Notes: generated by a model not told the origin, from the letters alone. DNA of 64,000 nucleotides from Nonomuraea turcica (GCF_030718205.1 NZ_JAUZQF010000003.1:620001-684000); one strand, 5' to 3'. Positions 16,895 to 25,896 are shown, counted from the stretch's first letter. Program-made: numbers and translations.

Positions 16895-18012
16895 GACGTC
16901 AGGGGAGGTTCCTCTCCGGCTTGTTCAAGAGCCTGCCGGATGCTCTCGCTGTCCTCGCCGATCAGGTTGGAGAAAGGACGCAGGGTCGAGGTGCCGTCGA
17001 GGTAGGCCTGGAAGGTGTCGCGCAACAGCAGCTGCGGAATCCGGCAGCGGGAGGCGGCGTCGATCCACTCGGTGAACGAACCCAGCTCGCCGGCGAGCAG
17101 AGCCGCGGACTCGGTGGTCATGCCGCGGAACCGGTCGCAGAGATCTTTGGAAATCAGGCTCACGTTATGCAGCCGCCAGGCCAACGCGCTGGGTGACACC
17201 CACCATCGGAAGGCGAGCTTGGCGAAGGACTCATCCGTCCAGGCCATGCCGCTCGTCTCCGACTTCAGTAGCTCTTCCGGTAGGAGAAAGGCGGTGGCGA
17301 AGGCGTTCGCTCGGATCTCGGAGGACTGTCGGCTATGACGCTTGTCGTAAATGTCGGCCTCTACCAGTAGGCCTTGATCGTCGCCGGCCAATACGTGCCC
17401 CAGCTCATGCGCGAGGGTGAAGCGCTGACGGCTGGGGACCGTCGAGGTCCCGACGACAATGAGACGGCGGTGCTCTCTACTGGAGGCCAGACCGTCGAAA
17501 CCATCAGGCAGTTCGCTGATCGCCACATCGATCCCGAACACGTGCTCGATCAGCTCGGCGAGATCGCGTGTGTGGCTGGGATCGGCTCCGGCAGCGCATG
17601 CCTCGTCAAGGGCCCAGGCGGCAAGTTGTTGCCCCTGCCCTACCCACCAACTGCCCACGGGTGTGGTTTGGGGGAGGGTGACGTGCTGCTTGTAACCGAG
17701 AAAGGCGAGGTCCGCGCGGAGCTGAGTGAGCCGATCGGCCTCCTGCGCGGCACTCTCCACAGAACTGCCCGGCGGGGACGGGAGCCTCCCCGCCAACGCA
17801 GGGGTCTCATCGGCGCCGAGCAGCCAGTCAACCGTCACGCCACCCAGTTCGGCGATCCGCGCCAGGTCGAGGGAGGTGAACCTTCGGGTGCCGGAGAGCG
17901 ACTTGGACATCTTCGACGGGTCGAGTCCGGCCAGCGTCGCGAACTCGCCTTGGCTCCGGCCACTTCTTGTGATCAGCTGGCGGACGCGCTCTGCCATGAT
18001 CTCCCCGCACAT
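16891..18012 (-). CDS. XRE-family regulator fused to ImmA/IrrE zinc peptidase
   Basis: This 373-aa protein has an N-terminal XRE helix-turn-helix (RSQGEFATLAGLDPSKMSKS, residues 19-38) and an ImmA/IrrE metallopeptidase domain. The zinc site is intact: HELGH at 202-206 and a third ligand E232 in SSEIRANAFATAFLL. Relatives are regulators or antitoxins whose peptidase cleaves a partner repressor. It overlaps the PIN gene by four bases, so the pair looks like a toxin-antitoxin or stress-response module. The start may be the ATG at 18012 or the ATG at 17997 (MAERVRQ), which follows GGGGAG closely. It lies 94 bp downstream of the TPR gene on the same strand. Confidence 0.88.
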   Translation of the reverse strand: MCGEIMAERVRQLITRSGRSQGEFATLAGLDPSKMSKSLSGTRRFTSLDLARIAELGGVTVDWLLGADETPALAGRLPSPPGSSVESAAQEADRLTQLRADLAFLGYKQHVTLPQTTPVGSWWVGQGQQLAAWALDEACAAGADPSHTRDLAELIEHVFGIDVAISELPDGFDGLASSREHRRLIVVGTSTVPSRQRFTLAHELGHVLAGDDQGLLVEADIYDKRHSRQSSEIRANAFATAFLLPEELLKSETSGMAWTDESFAKLAFRWWVSPSALAWRLHNVSLISKDLCDRFRGMTTESAALLAGELGSFTEWIDAASRCRIPQLLLRDTFQAYLDGTSTLRPFSNLIGEDSESIRQALEQAGEEPPLTS

Positions 18013-18106
18013 GCCTCCACTCTAAGTTTCAGTTGCGAAAATCGCAACGGAGTCGATTCGGGTTGTCGCAGCTAGTGCTCCTCACCGGAACCATCGGGCC
18101 ATCCGC

Positions 18107-20896
18107 TCAACCGTTGGGAGCGCTCCGGCTGGGTCCGGCGGATCGGCGGAGCTGCTCCAGGGTCTCCGCCAGCGCCCGAGCCGCCGCTTGGTGCAGCGGC
18201 GTCTCCTGACCGGCGGCCTCGATGATGGCTCGCAACAGCGGCTCGGCGAGGTCGGGACGGCCCAGCCGGACCAGGGTACGGGCATGCAGGAAGTCCATGG
18301 TCGTCGCGTCGGTCACCTCACCCACCTGCCGGAAGGCCGTGGCCGCACGTGCGGCGCGGTCCGCCGCCTCCTGGAGGCGGCCCGCCGCGGACAGCACGTG
18401 CGCGGCGCTGCGAAACGTGATCGCCCAGGTCTGCGGGAGGCGCTCCGCGGGCTCGGCGGGCAGCGCGCCGGTCATGGCCTCAGCCTGCGCGAGTACGGCG
18501 AGGGCCCGCTCGACGTCACCGGTCCGCTGCAGGGACAGCGCCTCGGACGCGCGGCAGATGGCCGCCACGTGCACGTCGCCGAGCCCGGCCGCGGCATCGG
18601 CGGCCTCCCGGTAGGTCGCGGCCGCCTCCGCGTCCTCGTCCAGGAGGTCGTGGATCTTCGCCAATGGCATCAGCGCCTGGAGAAGCAGCCTCGCGTCGTT
18701 CCGGCCGCGCGCCGAGGCCGCGACTTTCTCGTACTCTTCGAGCGCGGAGGCGTGGTGGCCGAGGATCTGATGGCACTCGGCGAGCAGGAGACGGTTCCAG
18801 TCGGCCATGTCCGGCTCGGCCAGCTTTCCTAGCTCCCGCAAGTGGTCCAGCCACGCGGCCACGTCGGCGGCGGTCTCCATCGCGTCCTCGGCCCGGCCCG
18901 CCGCCCGGTACGCCACGGCGAGTTGATAGCCCTGTTCGGCGGTATCGGCGTCGCGGGAGCGTGCCTCGCCGACTCCGTCGATCAGGTCGTCGAGTGCGTC
19001 GGCCGCGCGGCCGGAGAGGATGAGGGCGACACCACGCCGATACCGGAGGTAGCCGCGCAGCTGTGCCGGTGCCGACGGCGGTAGCGTGGCGAGTTCGTGT
19101 TCGACCAGGTCCGTGAAGTGATGCGGCGCGCCGGCCCGCTCGTGGCTGCGGCGCCGGAGCTCGAACGCCCTGACGAGCTGACCGGGTGAAGCCGCGGCGG
19201 CGAACGCCTGCCGTGCCGTGTCGGCCAGGCCGATCACCTGGGCAGGCGGGAATCGGTCGAACTCCCGCCAGGTGCCTTCAGTCAGCGCCAGCGAGCCGAT
19301 CAGGATCGGATCGCCACAGGCCAGGGCATGCCGGACGCCATTCGCCAGAGTCTGGTACGCCTTCGGCACCTTCCCGGCCCAAGACAGCGAACGGGCATGG
19401 AGTAGTTCGCCCCGGGCGATCAGCTCGTGCCGGCCGGTACGGCGCAGTTCGCCCACCGCCCAGGTCACCATCGGCAGGCCCTCGTGGAACCGGTCCTGCT
19501 TGCACAGCCAGTTGCCGAGCCGGCACGTGCACAGCAGGTAGCGCTGCTGGTCGCCGGCCTGCCGGTAGGCCTCCGCCGCCCAGCGGAACCGTTCCTCGGC
19601 CTGCTCGGAGTCGGTCAGCGCGGTCAGCTCGGCGTGGCGCGCGGCCAGGTGCGGCGGGGGTGTACCGACGGCGGCCACATACCGGCGGGCCAGGGCGGGC
19701 TCGTCCCGTCGCTCGTGCCACTCGGCCCGGTCCAGCAACGCCTCGGGCGGCAGGCCGGGCGGGATCTCCAGCCGTACCGGTCTGCGGGCGCCCGGAGAGA
19801 GAGGCAGGAAGTCGACGACGGGAGGCGCGGTCAGCCGGGCGCGGATTCGGTCCCCCTGACAGGTGGTGCCGTTGCGCGCGTCGAACCGGGCGGCCAGGTC
19901 CCGCGCGGTGCTCTCCATCTCGTGGCACAGCTCGGCCACGGACCAGGTGAGGTCGCTGCCGTTCGCTCGGACCGTCTCGTCGCCCCGGCCGGCCGCGGTC
20001 AGCCGCCGGAGCAGGACCGCCGCGGCGGTGGCGAACTCCATCTTGCCGTTCGGCCGGTTCAGCGTGGGAAAGCCCGCCAGCTGCTCCCGCAGAGCCGACA
20101 GCCCGGTCTCCTCATTACCGGTCAGCGCACAGAACTCGATCTTCATGCCGCCGTACTCGTATCGGTAGACGCCCTGGTACATCGCACGGCGTGCCCGGTT
20201 GAACGCCTTCGCCGCCTCCTCCAGTCGCCCGGCGCGGGCCAGCGGCAGCAACATCAGGCACTGGATCGGAGCGGACGGCTCCGTGAAGGTGACCTCGCCC
20301 GCGAGCACCGGCCCGGCGAGGGCCAGCGCCCGCGCCACGGACGCGTCGTCGCCGCGCAGGACCAGCCGCTCGACCTGGACCTCGAAGTCCCACACCGAGT
20401 CCGGGTCGGGCCCGCCGGCCGCCTCCCACTGCTGGTGGCAGCGCTCCTCCTCGGGCCAGTCGCGGGCGAGCTGTGCCACCCACCGGCGGGCGTCGTACAC
20501 CTGCCGCAGGCTGTGACCACCGGCGCGGAAACGGCGCTCCATGTCCTCGAAGGCGCCGTAGATCTGGGCCAGGCTGATCTCGGGAAACTCGGCCATCGAC
20601 TGAGCGATGCTCGCGTACCAGTTGCGCAGCGACCAATCCTCTTCCGGCCCGAACTCGCCGGGCCGTGCGTCGTACTCGCTCAGGCAACGGGAGAACAGCG
20701 GGAACGCTTTGTCCCACTGACGACCGACGCTGTACGCGTTGGCCAGGCTGCGGCGCGCGGCGAAGGCCAGCCGGTGCAGTCCGCCGGCGTCGGCGTGCCG
20801 CACCAGGTCCTCCAGCAGCGCGGTCTGCGCCTCGCCGTGGCCCATCCGCCTGGCCTGCTCCAGCATGGCGGCCAGCTCGGCCCCACTCCGGCTCAT
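18107..20896 (-). CDS. Large TPR-repeat protein paired with an HSP90-like ATPase
   Basis: The 929-aa protein is almost wholly helical, with repeated tetratricopeptide-like units rich in A, L, G and Y pairs. The clearest repeats are between about 380 and 900, for example EEYEKVAASARGRND and EAAATYREAADAAAGLGD. No catalytic motif, signal peptide or membrane span is seen, so it should be a cytosolic scaffold or adaptor. Its ATG overlaps the stop of the HSP90-like gene (ATGA), so the two are made together. TPR proteins are classic HSP90 co-chaperones in eukaryotes; extending that to this pair is inference, since the HSP90 here lacks an MEEVD-type tail. Confidence 0.82.
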   Translation of the reverse strand: MSRSGAELAAMLEQARRMGHGEAQTALLEDLVRHADAGGLHRLAFAARRSLANAYSVGRQWDKAFPLFSRCLSEYDARPGEFGPEEDWSLRNWYASIAQSMAEFPEISLAQIYGAFEDMERRFRAGGHSLRQVYDARRWVAQLARDWPEEERCHQQWEAAGGPDPDSVWDFEVQVERLVLRGDDASVARALALAGPVLAGEVTFTEPSAPIQCLMLLPLARAGRLEEAAKAFNRARRAMYQGVYRYEYGGMKIEFCALTGNEETGLSALREQLAGFPTLNRPNGKMEFATAAAVLLRRLTAAGRGDETVRANGSDLTWSVAELCHEMESTARDLAARFDARNGTTCQGDRIRARLTAPPVVDFLPLSPGARRPVRLEIPPGLPPEALLDRAEWHERRDEPALARRYVAAVGTPPPHLAARHAELTALTDSEQAEERFRWAAEAYRQAGDQQRYLLCTCRLGNWLCKQDRFHEGLPMVTWAVGELRRTGRHELIARGELLHARSLSWAGKVPKAYQTLANGVRHALACGDPILIGSLALTEGTWREFDRFPPAQVIGLADTARQAFAAAASPGQLVRAFELRRRSHERAGAPHHFTDLVEHELATLPPSAPAQLRGYLRYRRGVALILSGRAADALDDLIDGVGEARSRDADTAEQGYQLAVAYRAAGRAEDAMETAADVAAWLDHLRELGKLAEPDMADWNRLLLAECHQILGHHASALEEYEKVAASARGRNDARLLLQALMPLAKIHDLLDEDAEAAATYREAADAAAGLGDVHVAAICRASEALSLQRTGDVERALAVLAQAEAMTGALPAEPAERLPQTWAITFRSAAHVLSAAGRLQEAADRAARAATAFRQVGEVTDATTMDFLHARTLVRLGRPDLAEPLLRAIIEAAGQETPLHQAAARALAETLEQLRRSAGPSRSAPNG

Positions 20897-22686
20897 CGGG
20901 CGCCTGCCGCGCCGATGGCCCAGTCCAGCAGGTCCAGGAAGGAACGATTGAGCATCGCGCCGTCCTCCGGGCGGAGCGGATGGTGGCCGGACAGCAGCGC
21001 CTGACCGTACAGAGCCTGAACGCCGAGAGCGGCCAGGGCCGGGTCGCGCACCTCGGCGACCCGCCGCACGACGGGATTGCGCAGGTTGAGGATCAGCTGC
21101 GGCCGGTGCGCCGCGTCAGTGGTGTCCACGGCCCCGAGCACTCCGGACCACAGCTCACCCGCCGACGACCGGGCCGTGCGCATCTCCGCCGCCTGCACCG
21201 CGGCCCGGCTCGTCAGGTACAGGGCCGGCAGGGCAGGCGGGTCGAAGGAACGCGGTACCACGTCACATCCCAGGTTTCGCAGGACGCCGGCGGCCGCTGT
21301 GAGAAACGGCCGCAGCCGGGCCTCCAGCACCGGGTCCGGCGGCTCGAACCGGGTGGCCAGCTCGGTGGGGTCCAGCCGGCGTACGACGATCGCCGGATCC
21401 AGCAGCGGAAGCCGGCGCATGATCTCGATGTCGTACGCGTAGCCGCCGTTGACCAGGCCGAAGTTCTGCGCGCTGGCGACCGCGGCCAGCACGCGGAACT
21501 CGTCGGCGGTCGCCGTGTAGCGCACCACCGGGTGTCGTCGGCGGAAGTCGGCGAGCGTCATCGGCCCGGCGTCGGTCTCCATGGGCCACCAGCGGTCCAC
21601 CACCCGCAGCATCTCCACATCGTGCAATGCCAGTGACTTGACGCCCAGGTGGTGGACGGCCAGGAACTGCCGGAGGCGGTCCGGCTCGGTCGCGGCCAGG
21701 CGCACGAGCCAGTCCCTCACCTGCGCGCCGAGTGCCTCCCGCGTGTCGGCGAGCAGGTCGTCTTCGTACAATGCCTCGCGGCTGGCGGTCGGGCGCAGTT
21801 CGCCGGTGTCCACCACGCACCGGACGAAGAACGCCCACTCTGGCAGCAGCTTGTCGACGCCGTCGGCCAGCAGCATCCGGCGCAGGTACACCCGGTGACC
21901 CGACTGGGCCGCGGGATTGGCCGCCATCGGCAGGACGAACGCCAGCCCGGTCAGCCCGGCCTCGGGGACCGCCAGGTCGATCACGTCGAACGGGGCGAAG
22001 CCGAAGACGCGTTCGGCGTACGCGCGCAGTGCCCCGGCTCGCGCGGCCGGCGACGGGTGCCCGTGCTGCCAGGGCAGCGCACCGGAGTTCACCCGCCGCC
22101 CGGCGATCGAAATCGTCACCGGCAACGCGTCCCCGTACGACGCCACCAGGTCGTTCACCATCTCGCCGGCCAGCCAGCGAGCCATGCCGGGTACCGGGCT
22201 GAGCGTCACCGTGGTACCGGGCTCTGTGCGCTCGCGCGTCGCGGGGGCCACGCGATAGCGCCCGTCGGCCAGGCCGGTCCACTCCACCGTCGGCCCGCCG
22301 TGTGCGGAGCGGGTGGTCACCCGGACTTCGTCGGCCACCAGAAAGCAGGACAGCAGTCCGATGCCGAACTGGCCGAGGAACTCGTGCCGCGCCAGGCCCA
22401 GGTCGTCCCGCTTGGAGCTACGCCCGATCGTGGCGAGCAGCTCGTGCACCTCGGGCTCGGACAGGCCGATACCACTGTCGTGTATGCGCAGTGTCCCGTC
22501 GCCGGTGACCTCGGGCGGCTCGATCGACACCACGGCCGGCGCACCCGGGTCGATCGCCCGGCGCGCGGTGATGGCGTCGACCGCGTTCTGCAGGAGCTCC
22601 CGCATGTACACCCGTGGACTGGCGTACAGGTGTCGGCTGAACAGGTCGACGATCCCTCGCAGATCGACCTGGAACGTACGTTCCAC
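20893..22686 (-). CDS. HSP90-family (HtpG-like) ATPase, divergent
   Basis: This 597-aa protein has the GHKL ATP site of HSP90: E30 and N34 in RELLQNAVDAI, DSGIGL at 70-75, and the glycine lid HEFLGQFGIGLLSCFL at 101-116. The middle-domain catalytic loop is conserved, with R303 in LRPTASREALYED. The C-terminal third diverges from HtpG and ends without a eukaryotic EEVD. Length is slightly below HtpG. The GTG at 22686 follows GAGGAG. The directly coupled TPR partner and isolated location suggest a specialised chaperone rather than the housekeeping HtpG. Confidence 0.88.
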   Translation of the reverse strand: MERTFQVDLRGIVDLFSRHLYASPRVYMRELLQNAVDAITARRAIDPGAPAVVSIEPPEVTGDGTLRIHDSGIGLSEPEVHELLATIGRSSKRDDLGLARHEFLGQFGIGLLSCFLVADEVRVTTRSAHGGPTVEWTGLADGRYRVAPATRERTEPGTTVTLSPVPGMARWLAGEMVNDLVASYGDALPVTISIAGRRVNSGALPWQHGHPSPAARAGALRAYAERVFGFAPFDVIDLAVPEAGLTGLAFVLPMAANPAAQSGHRVYLRRMLLADGVDKLLPEWAFFVRCVVDTGELRPTASREALYEDDLLADTREALGAQVRDWLVRLAATEPDRLRQFLAVHHLGVKSLALHDVEMLRVVDRWWPMETDAGPMTLADFRRRHPVVRYTATADEFRVLAAVASAQNFGLVNGGYAYDIEIMRRLPLLDPAIVVRRLDPTELATRFEPPDPVLEARLRPFLTAAAGVLRNLGCDVVPRSFDPPALPALYLTSRAAVQAAEMRTARSSAGELWSGVLGAVDTTDAAHRPQLILNLRNPVVRRVAEVRDPALAALGVQALYGQALLSGHHPLRPEDGAMLNRSFLDLLDWAIGAAGAR

Positions 22687-22752
22687 GTCCCCACTCCTCG
22701 GTCGTTGTTACCAGCCGGCCATAGTAGTGGTGCGGGCTCGGTGGTCCCGAAG

Positions 22753-24219
22753 TCAGCCCGCTGCAGGTCGCGTCACGTCAGCGGCCATCGTGACGGCGCG
22801 GATCAGATCGGCGGTGCGGGCGACGGCGGCGGCCGGGCCGCGCTCGCCGCGGAGAACCTCCTCGATCATGACCTGAAGCTGAGCGGAAACGAGCGCGTAC
22901 ACCGGGCTCACCGGACGCAGGACGGCACGGTCGAGAAGCGCGGCGGTCTGGGCGTGAAAGGCCGACACGGCGGCGGCCGCCTGGAGCGAGGTCCGTCGCG
23001 GCGGCAGCTGCCCGGTGATGAGGCACAGCCGGACCAGGGCGTCGGGAGCCATGGCGGCCCGCAGCAGCCGCATCGCGGCCTCGGGATGGCGGGCCTGCCG
23101 CGGGATCACGTACACCATCCCGCCGCACATCACCGCGGAGCGGCCTTCCGGGCCGCGCGGCATCGGGGCGAAGCCGAACCTGCTGTGCACCTGATCGAGC
23201 GAGAGCCTCGTCACCTTCGCCAGCGCACCGGCCTGGTAGCTCGCACCGACGCACATCTCGGCTCTGCCCGCGGCCAGCAGCTTGACGGCCTCGTCCTTGC
23301 CGAAGCCGGCGACGTCCGGCGACAGCACCTCGTCAGCGATCAGCTCCCGGACCAGGCGCATGGTCTCCGCGGCCGCCGGGCTGTCCAGGACCACCTCGCC
23401 TCCCTCGCCCAGGACGAGGGCGCCGTTGGCGGCGAGCAGCCCGGTCAGCGCGTACGTGGTCTCTTCCCCCGCCCGGCGCCCGCCCGGCATGACGAGGACG
23501 TGCCCGGACCCCGGACGACGCCCAGCCAGGAGCCGGCCGGTGGCGCGCAGTTCCTCCCAGGTCCGGGGCGCGCGGAGCCCGAGACGTTCGAACGTCTCGC
23601 GCCGGTACCACAGCCCGGTGACGTCGGCCGGTGCATGCACCGCCGGCGTCCGTCCGCCGAACCGGTGGGAGAACGGGGGCAGCAGGTCGCGGGTGTACTC
23701 GTTGGCCAGCCAGCCGTCGGCATCGAGGTCCTCCAGCGGGGTCAGGAAGCCCGCCCTGGCGAACTCGGCCACCCAGACGGAGTCGAGCACGGCCAGGTCG
23801 GGGCCGCGCCCTTCGGCGATGGCCCGCAGGAAGGCCGCGTGGAGCTCGTCGAACCGCACCGTGCGGATCCGCGGCCGGACGGCCGCGCCGGCCGCCGCCG
23901 TCCGCAGGTGGTCGACGCTGACCGTGCCGGTCGCCAGGACGGTCAGGTCGGCGGTCTCCTGCTCCTCCTCCGCCGGAGCCGCCCCGCTGGCCCACGCGGG
24001 GTTGACGAACGTGCCGCGCCGCCGCTGCCGCAGGACGATCCCCTCCTGGGCCAGCTCGGTCAGCGCCCTGGCCACTGGGGTGCGGCTCAGCCCGAACTCC
24101 TCGCACAGCTCCTGCTCGGTGGGGATCCTGCCGTCCGGACCGAAGCGCCCGGCCCTGATGTCCGCCACCAGGCGGGCCTTGAGCTGCTCGTACAGCGGTG
24201 GCGGCTGACTGTGCGACAT
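22753..24219 (-). CDS. GntR regulator fused to an ABC-type solute-binding domain
   Basis: This 488-aa protein begins with a GntR winged helix (LYEQLKARLVADIRAGRFGP, then IPTEQELCEEFGLSRTPVAR, to about residue 75). It continues as a family 1 extracellular solute-binding fold (about 90-410; signatures WYRRETFERLGLRAPRTWEEL and MCGGMVYVIPRQA). There is no signal peptide, so the binding domain acts as a cytosolic sugar sensor in place of the usual UTRA domain. The ATG at 24219 has AAGGGAG five bases upstream. It is divergent from the carbohydrate locus at 24.3-30.9 kb and is its likely regulator. Confidence 0.85.
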   Translation of the reverse strand: MSHSQPPPLYEQLKARLVADIRAGRFGPDGRIPTEQELCEEFGLSRTPVARALTELAQEGIVLRQRRRGTFVNPAWASGAAPAEEEQETADLTVLATGTVSVDHLRTAAAGAAVRPRIRTVRFDELHAAFLRAIAEGRGPDLAVLDSVWVAEFARAGFLTPLEDLDADGWLANEYTRDLLPPFSHRFGGRTPAVHAPADVTGLWYRRETFERLGLRAPRTWEELRATGRLLAGRRPGSGHVLVMPGGRRAGEETTYALTGLLAANGALVLGEGGEVVLDSPAAAETMRLVRELIADEVLSPDVAGFGKDEAVKLLAAGRAEMCVGASYQAGALAKVTRLSLDQVHSRFGFAPMPRGPEGRSAVMCGGMVYVIPRQARHPEAAMRLLRAAMAPDALVRLCLITGQLPPRRTSLQAAAAVSAFHAQTAALLDRAVLRPVSPVYALVSAQLQVMIEEVLRGERGPAAAVARTADLIRAVTMAADVTRPAAG

Positions 24220-24314
24220 CACGCTCCCTTGGTGCAGCACGCTCGAAACCGTTCTTTTGTCATCCTATTTGCCACTATTGACACTGCGCATCTCCTTCAG
24301 GTCTAATCACCGAA

Positions 24315-24324
24315 TGTCATGACA
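24315..24324. promoter_or_regulatory. Perfect palindrome TGTCATGACA, candidate GntR operator
   Basis: TGTCATGACA lies in the 125-bp divergent region between the GntR-fusion gene and the first enzyme gene, 20 bp before the start at 24345. GntR regulators often bind short GT-N-AC palindromes, so this is the best local candidate. Related half-sites (ATGTCA, ATTGAC) occur near 27617 and 27642 before the lipoprotein gene. Confidence 0.45.
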
Positions 24325-24344
24325 ACAGGTGAAAGGTAGATCCT

Positions 24345-25742
24345 GTGAGTGGACCAGGCCATCAGCTCGCGGCGCGGGCCATGGCGTGGATGGACTCGCT
24401 GTGGGACCCCGAAGTGCGGCTCCTGCGCTACCCGGCGATCTCCCTCGCCAGGTCCTCGCATGCCTGGCGCACCCATGGCGTCAGGGAGACCTCCTGGTAC
24501 GCGCTCGGCCTGCTCATGAGGGCCGACACCGAGCGGGCCGCCGAGGCGCTGGCTTCAGTCCTGACGCACCAGTACATGGCGCCGGGGACGCCGTACGACG
24601 GAACCTGGCGGCGCTCGCCCCAGGAGCCGCAGCCCCCCGCCGACCCGGTCCTGTGGAACGACTACGACCCGAACTGGCGCGAGTTCGTCGGCTGCACGCT
24701 CCTGCTCGTCCTGCGCGAGTACGGCGAGACGCTGCCGGACGACCTGGTCCGGCGGATCACCGGGGCGCTCGCCCTCGCGGCCGGCAACGCCGGCGAACGG
24801 GCGGTGTCGCCGCACTACAGCAACATCGCCCTGATGAGCGCGCATCTCATGCACGAGGTCGGCGTCCGGAGCGGCGATCCCGCGCTGGCCGCGGCCGGCG
24901 AGAGCCTGGGACGGCAGGTCTTCGACATCTGGCGGCGGACGCGGACGTTCGCCGAATTCAACTCGCCCACCTACTACGGAGTGGACCTGTTCGCTCTGGC
25001 CCTCTGGCGCGGCAGCTCATCGCCGGTCCTGCGCGAACTCGGCGACGAGATGGAGGTCGGCCTCTGGACGGAGATCGGCCGGCGCTACCACCCCGGCCTG
25101 CGCAACCTGGCGGGTCCGTACGACCGCTCGTACGGCATGGACCTGTCCGGCTACGTGTCCCTGCTCGGCCAGTGGATCGCGCTGGCCGGCGGCCTGGAGC
25201 GCGCGCCGCTGCCCGCCGGCGACCCCTCGCAGGCGGTCCACGCGCACGACCTGTGCTTCGCCCCCTGCTTCGCCCTGCTCGGCGCCCACCCCAAGGCCGC
25301 CGGGCTGCTCGCCCCGGCCCCGGAGGAACCGCGCTGGGTCAGCACCACCGTCACCGAGTCCCCGCGGCGGATCGCCACGTCGTGGCTCGGGCCGCACCAC
25401 ATGATCGGCGCCCAGGACACCGGCGGCGCCAAGACAGGTGCGGACGATCAGTACCACCCGGTCACCGTCCACTGGCGCGGCGACGATGGCGCGCCGCACT
25501 GGCTGCGCGTCATGCCGTCCGCCGGCGTCGACGCCACCGTGACCAAGGACGGTGTGCTCGAGGTCACCGCCGCGGGCGACCTCGAGTTCGAGTCGGACTG
25601 CCGGGCTGACGTCGGCGCGGACCGCTGGCTCCTGCCGGGCCTGTCGGTGACCGTCTCCACCGGCGCCGCCGCCAGACCCGACCCCTTCCGAATCCGCTAC
25701 CCAGGCCCCCTCCACCTCACCCTCGAGATCTCGCCGCTCTGA
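24345..25742 (+). CDS. Putative carbohydrate-active enzyme, (alpha/alpha)-barrel type, 465 aa
   Basis: I cannot assign a named family. The 465-aa product has no signal peptide. Its first 300 residues are helical with conserved aromatic-rich patches (WNDYDPNWREFVGC, HYSNIALMSAHLMHEVG, FNSPTYYGVDLFALAL, YDRSYGMDLSGYVSLLG), as in (alpha/alpha)6-barrel lyases and glycosidases. The last 120 residues are beta-rich. The GTG at 24345 follows GAAAGG. It heads a carbohydrate import cluster, so cytosolic cleavage of an imported oligosaccharide is likely. The reaction itself is inference. Confidence 0.7.
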   Translation: MSGPGHQLAARAMAWMDSLWDPEVRLLRYPAISLARSSHAWRTHGVRETSWYALGLLMRADTERAAEALASVLTHQYMAPGTPYDGTWRRSPQEPQPPADPVLWNDYDPNWREFVGCTLLLVLREYGETLPDDLVRRITGALALAAGNAGERAVSPHYSNIALMSAHLMHEVGVRSGDPALAAAGESLGRQVFDIWRRTRTFAEFNSPTYYGVDLFALALWRGSSSPVLRELGDEMEVGLWTEIGRRYHPGLRNLAGPYDRSYGMDLSGYVSLLGQWIALAGGLERAPLPAGDPSQAVHAHDLCFAPCFALLGAHPKAAGLLAPAPEEPRWVSTTVTESPRRIATSWLGPHHMIGAQDTGGAKTGADDQYHPVTVHWRGDDGAPHWLRVMPSAGVDATVTKDGVLEVTAAGDLEFESDCRADVGADRWLLPGLSVTVSTGAAARPDPFRIRYPGPLHLTLEISPL

Positions 25743-25755
25743 AGGAGATCAGCAT

Positions 25756-25896
25756 GAATCGGCCGGCATCGTCGCCTACGACAACAGCGGCACGCCCGTG
25801 GAGTACGGCACGCACCTCTACGCCGCGGCCCGCTACAGCTTCCAGATGAACCCGCTCATGGCTGGTCGATGCAGAGATGAACGACAAACGTGTTGA
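25756..25896 (+). pseudogene. C-terminal scrap of a GntR/UTRA regulator
   Basis: In the frame from 25756 the DNA encodes ESAGIVAYDNSGTPVEYGTH followed by LYAAARYSFQMNPLM. This is the typical final strand pair of a UTRA ligand-binding domain, in which VEYGxHLYRADRY is the hallmark. No HTH or upstream UTRA sequence remains, and the GGAGATCAGCATG just ahead would initiate a different frame. It looks like the leftover of a former regulator gene between the two enzyme genes; its end overlaps the start of the next gene. Confidence 0.7.

Noticed and set aside
24240..24240. Upstream start for the GntR fusion at 24240
   Set aside because: ATG 24219 has a well-spaced AAGGGAG and begins just before the winged helix; the extra seven residues add nothing.
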